Assembly (NCBI RefSeq): GCF_030463565.1
Contig: NC_134660.1
Location: forward strand, 7,501 to 71,500
Length of the DNA: 64,000 bases
Direction: 5' to 3'
Source: Pelecanus crispus
Lineage: Eukaryota; Chordata; Aves; Pelecaniformes; Pelecanidae
Below, in pieces: positions 35,298-45,829 of this stretch (the stretch's first letter is position 1; each line of letters begins with the position of its first letter). Both the position numbers and the translations under genes were made by a program. Below the pieces are notes generated by a model that saw only the letters and a program-made list of their open reading frames with translations, did no database searches and was not told the DNA's origin.

Positions 35298-35690
35298 ACT
35301 ATGCCACACTGCATGCACTCCAGGGCAATTCGGCTGCCCTGCAGCAAATTCTGCAAAAACTACACCACCCAGCATGCACTGGCAAACACATCATGGCCAC
35401 CCGGCAGCCGACTGCAGGAACAGTACACCTCCCGGCATCCTCCAGGGACCTAACATGGATGGCCAGAAGCCCCACACCACAGAACTACAGCTGCTGGCAT
35501 GCTCTGGGAAACAAACAGATGAGTGGAAGCCCTATGCCAGAGAACTACAGCACCCAGCATGCTCCGAGGGACCAACATGGATGCCTGGAAGCTCCTTGCC
35601 ACCGGACTACCGCTCCCAGCATGCTCCGGGGAACGAACATGGACGACCAGAAGCCCCGTGCCACAGGACTACGGCTCCCGGCATACCACG
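35298..35690 (+). promoter_or_regulatory. Seven tandem ZNF143/Staf-like sites, ~62-bp spacing
   Basis: ACTACnnCnCCCAGCATGC-like words start at 35,298, 35,359, 35,422, 35,484, 35,544, 35,606 and 35,668, with periods of 60-63 bp. The best copy is ACTACCGCTCCCAGCATGC (35,606). This resembles the established ZNF143/Staf motif ACTACAATTCCCAGAATGC. Linkers such as GGACCAACATGGATG are also repeated. The array is absent from the homologous place in block B (about 43,700). Binding is inferred from motif similarity only. Confidence 0.7.
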
Positions 35691-36170
35691 AGAGGCAGCC
35701 TTCCCCGTTTTCTCATCTTGCGGGAACACCGTTCCCCGCAATCGCCGACACGCACGGAAGCCCTGCAGAGACCCCAGCACAGCCCCGTGCTCCCCAGGCC
35801 CCCCGGCCGCCTGGCTCCACCTCCGGTCAGCCCCCGCCGCCAGCTCTGACGGCACAGCACCCTCCCAAACCCACCGCTCCATGCCTGCGACATGCACCCT
35901 GCTGGCCTGGCCGCCCCCCCGCAGGCACCGCAGCCCTCCTCGGGCTTTGCCAGAGACCCAGCAGTCGATCGCCTGGCCCCGACTCACCTTCTCCCTTGGT
36001 GCACTCCGCTCCTCCCTTGGCTCACACCGGACCCTCAGGGCAGGGCAGCACCAGCCCCTCCACCGGCAGCCACCCCTTTACAGGGAGGGGCCCTGGCCAT
36101 CAGCCTCACTGCCCGCACCTGGGGCTCCTCCAGCCCCAGCCCACAGCTGGAGCCCAGCAGGAACAGGGGG
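35691..36170. other. GC-rich, CpG-containing segment without recognised gene
   Basis: Proline- and arginine-rich frames are open on both strands because of composition. No domain is recognised. It belongs to the part of block A that differs most from block B. Confidence 0.35.
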
Positions 36171-36290
36171 CCATCGCCTGACCCCCACAGCGTGTCACCT
36201 CCTACGCTGGGCCCCATCACAGCCCCTTGCGTGGTGCAAAGGGAGCGCAGTCGCAGCCATGAGGGCAAAGAAAAAGGCAAGTGTTTATTC
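36171..36290 (-). terminator. Duplicated 3'-end block, copy 1 (poly(A) signal)
   Basis: About 105 bp, starting CCATCGCCTGACCCCCACAG, is repeated at 36,580. Its right end has TTTATT (36,284-36,289), which is AATAAA on the minus strand. Confidence 0.5.
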
Positions 36291-36579
36291 AGTCACACAC
36301 ACGTAACAGGTCCCGGGAGCAAGTCTGCTCCGCAGCTCGGGACCCCCAACGCTCACCCTGCCCCTGGGACACCTCGGCAGTTGTTCCCGAAGCCACACTT
36401 GCTGGTTCAGCGGGGAACAGACGGACAATCGGCTGGCTCCCAGAGCGATGGGCTGCTGGGCAGAGGTGTACACTGACAAAAATGAGAAGCAGGGCACAGG
36501 ACACTAAAAGAGAAGCGAAAAGTGGCAGCTGGGGACAGCACAAGGCAGGGAATGGGACAGCGAGAGAACGACGGGGGGG
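36291..36579. other. Spacer between the duplicated 3'-end blocks
   Basis: GC-rich at first, then purine-rich (GGGCACAGGACACTAAAAGAG at 36,492), resembling a short piece of the purine array. No gene seen. Confidence 0.3.
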
Positions 36580-36680
36580 CCATCACCTGACCCCCACAGC
36601 GTGTCACCTCCTACCTTGGGCCCAGTCACAGCCCGGTGCAAAGGGAGCACAAATGCAGCCAGCGAGTGTTTATTCAGCAT
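36580..36680 (-). terminator. Duplicated 3'-end block, copy 2 (poly(A) signal)
   Basis: CCATCACCTGACCCCCACAG is followed by the same order of words as copy 1, and TTTATT at 36,669-36,674 gives AATAAA on the minus strand. It directly abuts the CpG-rich minisatellite, so a leftward transcript through the minisatellite would end here. Confidence 0.5.
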
Positions 36681-37596
36681 TCTTCGGTGATTCCCGCCCC
36701 CCTTCGGAACTCCCCTCCTGCCTTCGGCGATTCCCGCCTCCCTTCGGCACTTCCCTCCTGCCTTCGGCAATTCCCGGCACTCTTCGGCACTCCCCGACTC
36801 CCTTCGGCGATTCCCGCGGCTCTTAGGCAATTATCGCCTCCCTTCGGCACTTCCCTCCTTGCCTTCGGCAATTCCCGGCACTCTTCGGCACTCCCCGACT
36901 CCCTTCGGCGACTCCCGCCTACCTTCGGCACTCCCCGCCGCCCTTCGGCAATTCATGGCACTCTTCGGCAATTCCCGGCACTCTTCGGCAATTCCGTCCT
37001 GCCTTCGGCGATTCCCGGCACTCTTCGGCACTCCCCTCCTCCCTTCGGCGATTCCCGCCGCCCTTCGGCGACTCCCGGCACTCTTCGGCGATCCCCGCCG
37101 CCCTTCGGCGATCGCCGCCGCCCTTCGGCGACTCCCCGCCGCCCTTCGTTAATTCCCGGCACTCTTCGGCGATCCCCGCCGCCCTTCGGCGACTCCCGGC
37201 ACTCTTCGGCGACTCCCCGCCTCCCTTCGGCGACTCCCGGCACTCTTCGGCGATCCCCGCCGCCCTTCGGCGACTCCCGGCACTCTTCGGCGATTCCCGG
37301 CACTCTTCGGCACTCCGCGCGGCCCTTCGGCACTCTCCGCCACCCTTCGTTAATTCCCGCCGCCCTTCGGCCATTCCCGCCGCCCTTCGGCACTTCCATC
37401 CTGCCTTCGGCAATTCCCGGCGCCCTTCGGCGATTCCCGCCCCCCTTCGGCACTCTCCGCCGCCCTTCGTTAATTCCCGGCACTCTTCGGCGCTCCCCGC
37501 CGCCCTTCGGCGATTCCCGGCACTCTTCGGCGACTCCCCGCCGCCCTTCGGCGATTCCCGGCACTCTTCGGCACTCCCCGCCAACCTTCGGCGATC
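36681..37596. repeat. CpG-rich 20-bp minisatellite, about 45 copies
   Basis: Units are of the form CTTCGGCGATTCCCGCCGCC, 20 or 21 bp, with variants (AATTCCCGGCACT, ACTCCCCGACTCC). Because the unit is not a multiple of three, several frames on both strands stay open: 398 codons through it on the plus strand, and 221 and 263 codons on the minus strand. Openness is therefore not evidence of a gene. TTCCCGCC words resemble E2F half-sites. The array is absent from block B. Confidence 0.95.
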
Positions 37597-37860
37597 GAGC
37601 GGGGCTGGGGCTGCAGTACCAATTATTGGTCACCGGGCGGCAGCACCGAGCCACGGGAAAGAGCCCCACTGCGCATGCGCGGAGCCGGAGCTCCACGACC
37701 GCATTCGCACACCACGTGGCAGCACAGAGCGCGGCAAAGCCCATGCGCGGGGCTGCCGCTGCGGGACCCGCTTTGGAGTGCCGGGCGGCCGCAGCGTCTT
37801 CAAAATTCTTTTCTGATTATTCCGCAGAATGAGAAATGGCTGCTACCTCAGTCCCGTTTA
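37597..37860. promoter_or_regulatory. CpG-island promoter A (NRF1, CCAAT motifs)
   Basis: A perfect NRF1 palindrome GCGCATGCGC lies at 37,671-37,680. A double inverted CCAAT box ACCAATTATTGGT lies at 37,618-37,630, with many CpGs. The words GGCTGCAGTACC and GGGCGGCAGCACC pair it with 44,708-44,745 in block B. The direction of transcription is not shown, and such islands are often bidirectional. Confidence 0.6.
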
Positions 37861-38499
37861 GACCACCCAAAGGCGGCAGCTACTGACTGCGGGGGGCCCA
37901 AGAGCAGGGCTTGTATTGCTCTGCCCGCTTCCCACTCGCGGCCCATGCGGCACGGTGTGCGCTGCTTCCGCTGCCAGAAGCATCCCAGGGCTCGACTATG
38001 GCAGCCCCGAGCAGCATCCGGCTGCTCCGAAAGCCTGGGTGCTCTTTCTGTCTGTGCCCCCTACATCCCATTACCTTGGAAGCAGAAGCAGCACAAGGAA
38101 CCGCTAACGGGTTTTCTTTTTTCCCTTGGCAGTAAGCACCCGGGATCGCTGTATTGGTCTGCACGTACAATCCGCGTCGCGAGAGCGGCAGCAGCGAGCC
38201 AACAGATGCTGCAGAAAGGTTAAAGCAAAACGAAACAAAGCAGCAACACACATGGCATCCTCAAGGCAGGCAAGAAGAGACGAAAGCTGCTTTGTGTCAG
38301 AGGGGCAGATATGTTCATCGGGAAACAGCACGCCCAAGCAGACCGGATGCGAATGAGCAACACGCTGGGGAGGCCTGGGCCTCGCTGTTTTCTTTGCACC
38401 TGTCCTCACCTCTGCGCTGTCGGAACTCTGCTCTCCTCATCCCGCCTACACACAAGGAAGGCTTCCTGTGCAGGGCTTGTCAGTTAGCTAAGAACACGA
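37861..38499. other. Block A sequence downstream of the promoter
   Basis: GCAGGGCTTGTATTGCTCTG and TTCCCACTCGCGGCCCA (37,910-37,945) match 44,812-44,850 of block B. From about 38,000 onward there is no counterpart in B, so this part is probably LTR-derived insertion. No coding frame is convincing. Confidence 0.4.
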
Positions 38500-38705
38500 C
38501 GTCGTGTAGTCCGGAACGGCCCTTTAGTCAGCTGGGGTCAGCTGTCCCGCCCGTGTCCCCTCCCAACCCCTCGTGCCCACCAGCCCACTCAGCAGCGGGG
38601 CGGTACGAGGAGCCGAAAAAGCTTCGACTCTGTGCAAACGCTGCTCGGTGGTCGCTAAAACACCAGTGTGTCATCAACGCCGTTCCCAGCACAAATCCAA
38701 AACAG
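38500..38705 (+). mobile_element. LTR fragment related to the 33,876 solo LTR
   Basis: TCAGCTGGGGTCAGCTGTCC, CCCTCCCAACCCCTCGTGCC, GACTCTGTGCAAACGCTGCT and GTGTCATCAACGCCGTTCCC follow the order of 34,225-34,380. Many positions that are TG or CA in the usual family read CG here. Its ends were not found. Confidence 0.75.
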
Positions 38706-39620
38706 CGGAGGAGGGAGATGGGGGTGGGAGCGGGGTGCAGGGAAGCATCTGGGGGGCTGCAAGCAGCGCCCTGAGGGCCCAGAAGCAGAGGGGTTATGGG
38801 GGGCGGTGCCCAGTATGGTGGGGCGGAGGCGGGGGCACGTCCCCAGGGAAAAAATAACTCACCTGGGGGAAAACCTCGTGCAGGGGGACGCTCGGGTGGA
38901 AAGCGTTCGGGAGGGCAGGGAGACACATAGAGGGTGACGGGGAGGAGGAGGAGGCCACTGACGGACAGAGGGGTACGTGCGGGTGAAAAGGTGCACGGGG
39001 GGACACGTGTGGGGATGACCTACGCCAGGGGGTCCGCCCGGGGTAATCCACAGCCGATAACTCACCTGGGACAACCCGCAGCAGGCGATCCGCTCCGCGT
39101 AACTGACCCACACCAGATCCACGCTGGATAACGCTCAGCGGTGCTCCTCAAACTGCCAGCATTTCACCCCACATTTAGCCCAAATTAGGGGCTGGGGTTG
39201 GTTTGGGTTTTGTTGTGGTTTTTTCCTTTTTTTCTTTTTGGCTTTTCCACAATGGAAAACTGGCATTTGTTTGCTTTTTCCAAACATATTCAATTCTGGG
39301 GTTTTTCAGTGCTTTTCCACAACATAAAAATCGGTGATTCTTGCTTTTGGTTTCATTCTTGAAAAAGAGGGGTTCTTTTGGGCTTTTGGTGGGGGTTTTT
39401 TTTGGTTGGGTGTCGTCCCCCCTCCCCTTTCTTTCCGCCTGCACAACTCCAGGTGCCTTTGGCTTTCCCGAGAGCAGCAACGGCTTCAGAAATATTTAGA
39501 CCAGGAACAAGGGAGAAAAATAAACCAGCTTCATCTCACGCACAGGAAAGCAGCAGACAAAGGGTCGGCATTTAGAGCCTTTACAGAAAACAGGCATTCT
39601 CCTTCCGTTCCTCAACCCAT

Positions 39621-41160
39621 CTGTTAGGTCAAAATATTGCAACACTACTATGGCAGTATTGAGAGCAGGGAACAACGGCCCCGCCACTGCACAGCCTATC
39701 CTCCGATGCTATTTACATAGCAGGACGCACAGACAGAGGGACATATTTTTTTACACACACGACCCTGGATCTCCCGAAAAATTTATGCTTACCAAAAATA
39801 GCCATTTGGAACATACTGCCAAACAACATTTCGCAATAAAACTTGGATGTCTTTGACACATGCAAATTTCTGGTAACTTGCTATTTGCTTCTTGTTACTG
39901 CTGTTCTTCCTTCAGAAATTCTACTTGTAGCCAAGTGACTCGCTACTGGTTCAAGCATTTACCTTCCTGGTATTACCACCACATGGACACAGGCAAGTAA
40001 CTTAACTGCTCTTCTAAAATTATCCAAATGAAAATTACAGCCACAAAAGAGGAGGGAAAGAGAAGAAAAGGAGAGGTCAAGCAGCAACAGAGCTCTCCAG
40101 GCTGCCACCAGTCAACACTGCACTCTTTTTAAAAAAAACAAACAAAAACCCCAAAAAAACCCAAAACACACCAAACATCAAAACCCAACACACAAAAAAC
40201 AAGCAACAACAAAACCAAACCATGACATTGTATCTTTTTTTCTTTCAGAGCTCATCCCTGTCTCACCATATTGTCTTGTCAGAGCATGAAGCACAGGTGA
40301 TGTGTATCCCCATGGCATTTGTATGTGATCAATACATGTTCAGAAAGAGTCCAGATCTCTGTGACTGGTATCATCCTTGTGGTTTTAATAACCATAACTC
40401 AGTTTTATTGACCAATGCATTTGTGAGGAAACTAATTAACTTCTAAACGTAGCCTCTCCTTGGGGGGGGGGGGTGGGGGGGGGAAGTGTTGGAGATGGAA
40501 AAAAAATTATGATTCAGAGCTCCCAACCATGAGGGAGCAGTGGGGAAATTAATGAAAGTGAAGACAAACAGCAGCAACATTAAGTGAAATTTGGCTTCAA
40601 TTTTGATCATGTACTTTAGAGACTCTCCAGGTCTACACCTCAATCCTATGAATGACCAGTCCTTTTTTGGAAGGGCAAACTTTTTTTTACCTAGAAGTCC
40701 TAGATTGAAGGTTCCATGGAACGGAATGTGAATTGAGCCACAGGACAACATGCCAGCAACATTCTAATGAAAACAAACAAAAAAAAAAATCAAATGAAAG
40801 TCAAGTTCAAGCATCAGTTTGCATCACATTTCATTCATTACGCTTCTACTGGCATCTAGGTGCTCAAAAGTTAACCATACTGACACCACATGTTCCTAAA
40901 AATTTAGCTATGCATAAAAAAATAAAAGGCTATTTCCAACTTGCCCATAAAACTAGTATGAACAAACAGAAGAGAAACACTTGACCCTAACGAAAGTAAC
41001 AGGTATATCTTTAATTTATTGCGAATGAAAGTTCGTTCTTTTACCTGAAAGGAAAACATTCGAGACTCCCAAGGGACCAATGCAGGAACGAGGCATGCTC
41101 CGTTAACTGCAATTTTTCATCAGCTTTTCTGCACTGGCAGCAGATTTGCCTTTTCTCTGG
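39621..41160. other. Unassigned spacer between blocks A and B
   Basis: No gene recognised. It includes an A/C-rich stretch (40,120-40,220) and a G12-T-G9 run (40,462-40,483). Confidence 0.3.
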
Positions 41161-41267
41161 GTTTGACGTGGAGTATCTGTAGCGTTCTCGAACTCACAAA
41201 GGTTTCTCAGCCCGACTTGCGCCGAGAGCAGCAGAGGCTGCCCAGCCCCAGCAAGGAGCAGCCGGGG

Positions 41268-41310
41268 ATGGGATGGGATGGGATGGGACGGGACGGGACG
41301 GGACGGGGCT
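41268..41310 (+). repeat. GGGAT/GGGAC pentanucleotide repeat
   Basis: Successive GGGAT units change to GGGAC units around 41,286, inside a CpG-rich segment. The G-triplets could support a quadruplex. Confidence 0.85.
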
Positions 41311-41459
41311 GCCTCTGCTCACCCAGGCCGGGCAGGGGTTCGGCCCCAAAACCCCTCAACGACCCCAGTGCAGCGTTTGTCCCAGGGCCGCTTCCGCCCC
41401 CGCCGGCCCTGCAGAGAGATGGAGCAAGAAAACGTAGGGTCCATGAGCAGGACGGAGGG

Positions 41460-43210
41460 ATAGAGAGATGGGGCGGGGGGAAGAAGAGGAAGAAGAAAGG
41501 AGGGACAAAGACAGTGACAGGACACAGGACACAGGACACAGAGACAGACAGAGAAACAGGACCGGGAGCAGGACAAAGGGATTGAGATATAAAGAAATGG
41601 TCAGATCTAGACAAAGAGACCAAGAAGGAAAAATTAAAACCACACCAGCAACGGACTAGAGAACAGAGATGGTGGAAGACAATAAAAGGGCCAGGGAGCA
41701 GGACAGAGGAGGAGAGAAAAGGAAAAAAGGGAGAGCCGGCTGCATGGGGAGGTATGGCAAGAAAGGACCGGACAGGCGGCAGGACAGAAAGATAAAGACA
41801 GAAAAGATGGGACAGGAAGCAAGACAAAGAGACAGTGAGAGGAAACAAGGGGCAGGGAGCAGAACAGAGGTGGAGAAAGCAGCATTGGGGCAGAAGGATA
41901 GAAAGAGAAAAAAGACAGGCAGAAGGATAGGAGATGGGAGGTTGGGGAAGAAGGTCAAGGAGGAGGACACAGATTATCAGAGAAAGACAGGGAGCAAGAC
42001 AAGGTGATACAGAGAGAGAAAAAAAGGGACAGGAAGGCAGGACAAAGTGAAAGACGGGCAAAAGTTAGAGACAGGAAGCAGGACAGAGGGGAAAAAGCCT
42101 AGAATGGGTAGCAGGGCAGATAGATGGAGAGGGGAAAAAAAACCCAGCACTGGGCTGCAAGAATTAAGAAACAGACACAGGGGGCATGACAGAATGACAG
42201 AGAGAGAGAAAAGGGATGGAGAGTAGGACAGCATTGGAGGAAAAAAACAACTGGGATGGGCAGTGGGACAGAGAGATATGGAGAAAGAAAAAAAACTGAG
42301 AAAGAGAGAAAGGAAAGAAGGGACAGCCAGCTGGACAGGGGGATACAGTTAGAAAGAATGGAAGAGGGAATGGGGCAGAGAGAGAAAGACAGAAAAGATA
42401 GTGAGAGGAAGCAGGGCAGAGGGACAGCAAGAGGGAAAAAAGAAAGGGACAGAGAGCCGGACAGAGATGGAGAAAAAAGCAGCAGGGACAGAGGACAAGA
42501 GACAGAAAAAGCAACAGGGAGCAGGGCAGAAAAGAAAAAAAATATCAGGGCAGCGGCAGGATGGAGATGGAGAAAAAAAAACCTGGGACGGTCAACAGGA
42601 CAGAGATGAATGTGAATATGGGCAGGGTGTGGGACAAAGGAATATAGCGAGAAACGATGGGATAGGAAGCAAGACAGAACTACAGACAAGAATCATGACA
42701 ACGAGAAAGAGAAAGACCGAGAGAAGGAGGACCAAAAACAGTGGGGCAGGGAGCAGAGGGTGAGACACAGAATGAAAAAATCCAGTGACAGTGAGCAAGA
42801 CAAAGGGACAGAGAGAGAAAGAGAAGGACGGAAGGAGAGCGATAGGAAGGCAGAGACACAGAGTGGCACGTACGGGCGCAGAGAGGAAGAGAACGCCAGG
42901 GAACAGGCTGGAGAAATTGGGGGGCGGGAAGAAACGGACGCAGATCGGGACAAAGAGATGGAAAAGGAAAAAACAGCGAGGGGCTGCAGGACTGAGAGGG
43001 AGGATGAAACAGGACAAGAGCACAGACAGAAAAGGGACTGGTAGAGCAAGTGAGATAAAGGGAGAGAGGAAGAGGGAGCAGGAGAGAAGAACAGAGAGGC
43101 AAGGAGAGGTACAGGAAAGAGAAGGGACGGAGAGGCGGGGAAAACAAAACATCGCAGCAGCAGCAGCATGGGAAAGAGAGGGGGCTAGGGGAGGGGCAGG
43201 GAGGGACCAG
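41460..43210. repeat. Second purine-rich degenerate array
   Basis: Same character as 23,690-34,800, with more G: GGGACAGGGAGCAGGACAAA-type units ending in AGAGAGAAAA. It leads straight into module 5, just as the first array leads into module 4. Confidence 0.85.
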
Positions 43211-43254
43211 GACACACAAGAGGGAAGACAGGGCCCCGAGTGCCCAGGACTCAC

Positions 43255-43745
43255 CACAGCTCTTGCTCTCAACGCTGCCAGGAGAATTTGCCAGTTCAGA
43301 CACTTCCTTCTCCTTCTCTCCTCCCTTCCTCTTCTGTAACTCTGGTTGCTTGGCTGTCCTCCATCTAAGAGAATGCACCGGTGTCTTACTCCTCTTACGA
43401 GACAAGGCTTCCTAGACACGTAGCCTCACTCACTCATGCACTATGAGGCCATGCCGTGCTTTGGGTTACGCATGCAGACCCTGCGGTGCACACTGGGGGT
43501 CTGGTCTGCTGCGGACTACGAAGAGGGATTGATCCTTCCTCACCCAGAGAGGCAGGCTCTCTCTTGCCTGCAGCAGGAGGCAGCTGTCAGGCAGATAGCC
43601 TTTGATTTCTTCTTCTTTACCTTTCTCTGGCCTCTCCAGCTTCAGCCATGGCAGCTCCTGTCCACAGCCAGTAAGTGCTCCGCCTGTCCCTTTTCACCCC
43701 CACACTGCAAGGAGAGCGAGGCCAGGCAGAGACAACCCATGCAAG
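43255..43745 (-). other. GC-rich module 5 (left end of duplicated block B)
   Basis: AGAGCTGTG|GTGAGTCC reads on the minus strand at the left edge. The interior matches module 4 closely (CAGACCCTGCGGTGCACACT at 43,475; AAGTGCTCCGCCTGTCCCTT at 43,673). Confidence 0.6.
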
Positions 43746-44280
43746 CCTGAGGCGGGTGCAGTCAATGGCATCCCCAGGGGAGGAACAGACAGCCACGTCC
43801 TTAGCGTGGCCTCTGGGAGAGGGAAAGAAGCAGCAATGACCACTATTAGTGTAGATCTCCCCCAGCTGAAGCCTCTCCTTTCACAGGGGCTTCTGGAGAC
43901 ACCGCTCTTTCACATTCGAGGGCCAGCTTGCAGCCTTCACAGCAGGGCTTGGGAGTGATGTGGGGCTACAGGACAGGCTTCAGGGGAGGTGCTGGAGCTG
44001 GGGGCAGGTGCATGGGGCGAGCAGGGCCGGGAGAGGCTCAGGAGGAGCTCTGGCGAGCTGGGGAGGCGCCCGGCATCTGCGCCTGGGGTATGTCCTCCTT
44101 CTTCCCCTCTTCCCCTCTATCAGGTCTCAGGTAACTCCCTGGGGCTGCCCTGACCCCGCTCGCCCCCAGCAGCCCGGCAGCCTGCCGCAGCGGGTGGCTT
44201 GAAGCTTCCCGTCCCGCCACCCCCGGGCGGCCAGCAGGCAGGACACACCCCTGCAGCCACCAAAGGGGCTCGCTCGCCTC
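43746..44280. other. Block B interior without recognised gene
   Basis: GC-rich sequence with short frames. GGGAGTGATGTGGGGCTACA (43,950) and neighbours show no domain. It corresponds to the place where block A holds its extra repeats. Confidence 0.3.
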
Positions 44281-44282
44281 AC

Positions 44283-44800
44283 CGGTGGTCCTGGCCGTCA
44301 CCCACCACCGCGAATCACGCCCAGGACACCGCCGTGCTGCGGCAGCAGCAAAAGCGGCGGCACTGCTGCTACACCGCGCTTCGGCCACGAGACGGCAGCA
44401 GCAGCGAGCACCAGGCGGGACGCGTGTGCCCAGGGGCGGCACCAGCGCTGCAGTTCCATGTTTTGCGCGCCAAGTGCCCGCCAAGAGCGCGCCCGTGGGG
44501 TGGCAGAGGGGTTTCCTTACCGGGAGGCAGCAACGAGCTCGGCAGCATCACCCGGCAGGCACCGCAGTACCGCATCGCTTTTACTGGCGCACAGCAGCGC
44601 GGGCCACGGGGACGCACCCGCGCATGCGCGGCTCCCGAGCTGCAGCATCCACTTCCGGTCGCCGGGCGAGCAGCGGCAAAGGCTGCAATGCGCATGCGCA
44701 GCTCGCGGGCTGCAGTACCGGTTTCTCGTCGCCGGCCGGCAGCATCATCCTAATGGTCCTGTCTCGCCAGCAGCGTTTATACCGCGCCGAGACAGTGACC
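44283..44800. promoter_or_regulatory. CpG-island promoter B (two NRF1 palindromes, ETS site)
   Basis: GCGCATGCGC occurs at 44,622-44,631 and 44,690-44,699, and the ETS-like ACTTCCGG at 44,651. On the minus strand, plausible donors lie at 44,281 (CCACCG|GTGAGGCG) and near 44,520 (CTCCCG|GTAAGGAA), so leftward first exons could start here. No protein is recognised. Confidence 0.6.
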
Positions 44801-45489
44801 TACCGGGGGTGCAGGGCTTCTATTTCCCTGCCCTCTTCCCACTCGCAGCCCAGGCAGCACCATTCATTGCCTCTGTACCAAAAAGCATCCTGGTGTCAGA
44901 GTTGGGGTGGAGGCAATGGGCAGGGGGCTGCGTGCAGGCAGCAGCGCGGGGGGCGAGAAGCAGAGGGGTCCGGGGAGGGCGGTGCCGAGGACGGGGGCGT
45001 GGAGCAGGGATGGGGAGGGGAGGGGAGGGGCAGCGGGGCACGCGATAGGAGGGCAGGGGATGCGGCGTCACGGCACGGGGAAGACTCCCAGTGACGGAAA
45101 GCCTCACGCAGTGTGACGTTTCCGCGGAAAACGCTTGGGAGGGCAGAGAGGCACGCAGAGGCGGACGGCGAGGAGACGGACACGGACAGATGGGGGGTGG
45201 GTAGACAGCTGCATGGGGGGACACGCGTAGGGGTGACCGACACCAGGGCGTCCACCCGGGGGAATCCACAGCGGCAGCGAGCTCGCCGGGCATGGCCGGA
45301 GCGGAGCTGCCGGTGGGTCAGGTACCCACAGCGGGTAACCCCCAGCAGCGCCCTTCACACTGCCGGCGTTTCACGCCAAATTTCCCCCAAATTGCTGAGG
45401 GGTTTTGGTTTGGGGTTTTTTTCCCCCCCCCCTCTTTTCCATAATATACAAATTGGGTTTTGTTTTTTCTTTTCCATAATATTAATTTC
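44801..45489. other. Rest of block B, no recognised gene
   Basis: GC-rich sequence homologous to 37,900-39,200 minus the LTR-derived part. Frames are composition-driven. Confidence 0.3.
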
Positions 45490-45513
45490 GGGGGGGGGGG
45501 GGGGGGGGGGGGG
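45490..45513 (+). repeat. G24 homopolymer
   Basis: A run of 24 G in block B only. The length may be unreliable because such runs are often mis-sequenced. Confidence 0.8.
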
Positions 45514-45829
45514 TTGCGCTTTTCTACAACATAAAAACTGGTGATTTTTCCTTTTGTTTTTGTGTATTTTTTGCTTTCCGGCTGCACAAATCCAGGCTGA
45601 TTTGTCTTTCCCAGGAGCCCCAAATTGGGGGGGTGTTCCCCCCAAACTGGGGGTGGGCTGGGTCCCCATTGCAGACCCAGAATCAGGGTTTGGGGGTATT
45701 TTTGTGCTGTGGCAGCAGCTCCCGCTCTGCGTGCGCAGCCCCACAGGGTTAGGTCCCCATTTGGGGGAATCGGCCCCAAATCAGGATGGGAAAAGGAGAA
45801 GGGGCAGCTTTTGAAAATGCTTTTATATC

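Larger units (their letters stand above)
34780..39620. repeat. Segmental duplication block A
   Basis: Collinear with block B (43,205-45,640). Module 4 matches module 5, promoter A matches promoter B, GCAGAGGGGTTATGGGGGGC (38,786) matches GCAGAGGGGTCCGGGGAGGG (44,964), GGGGGGACACGTGTGGGGAT (38,997) matches GGGGGGACACGCGTAGGGGT (45,216), and TTTTCCACAACATAAAAATC (39,313) matches TTTTCTACAACATAAAAACT (45,519). Divergence is substantial, so the duplication is old. Confidence 0.85.
43205..45640. repeat. Segmental duplication block B
   Basis: The partner of 34,780-39,620. It lacks the ZNF143-like array, the 20-bp minisatellite and the LTR fragment, so it is shorter and closer to the ancestral arrangement. 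Confidence 0.85.

Noticed and set aside
36636..37832. 398-codon plus frame and 221- and 263-codon minus frames
   Set aside because: They run through a 20-bp minisatellite that keeps several frames open on both strands; GC composition explains them.
40222..40446. 74-codon frame after an acceptor-like tract as an exon
   Set aside because: No family recognised and no partner exons; the tract is in T-rich sequence where such sites are common.
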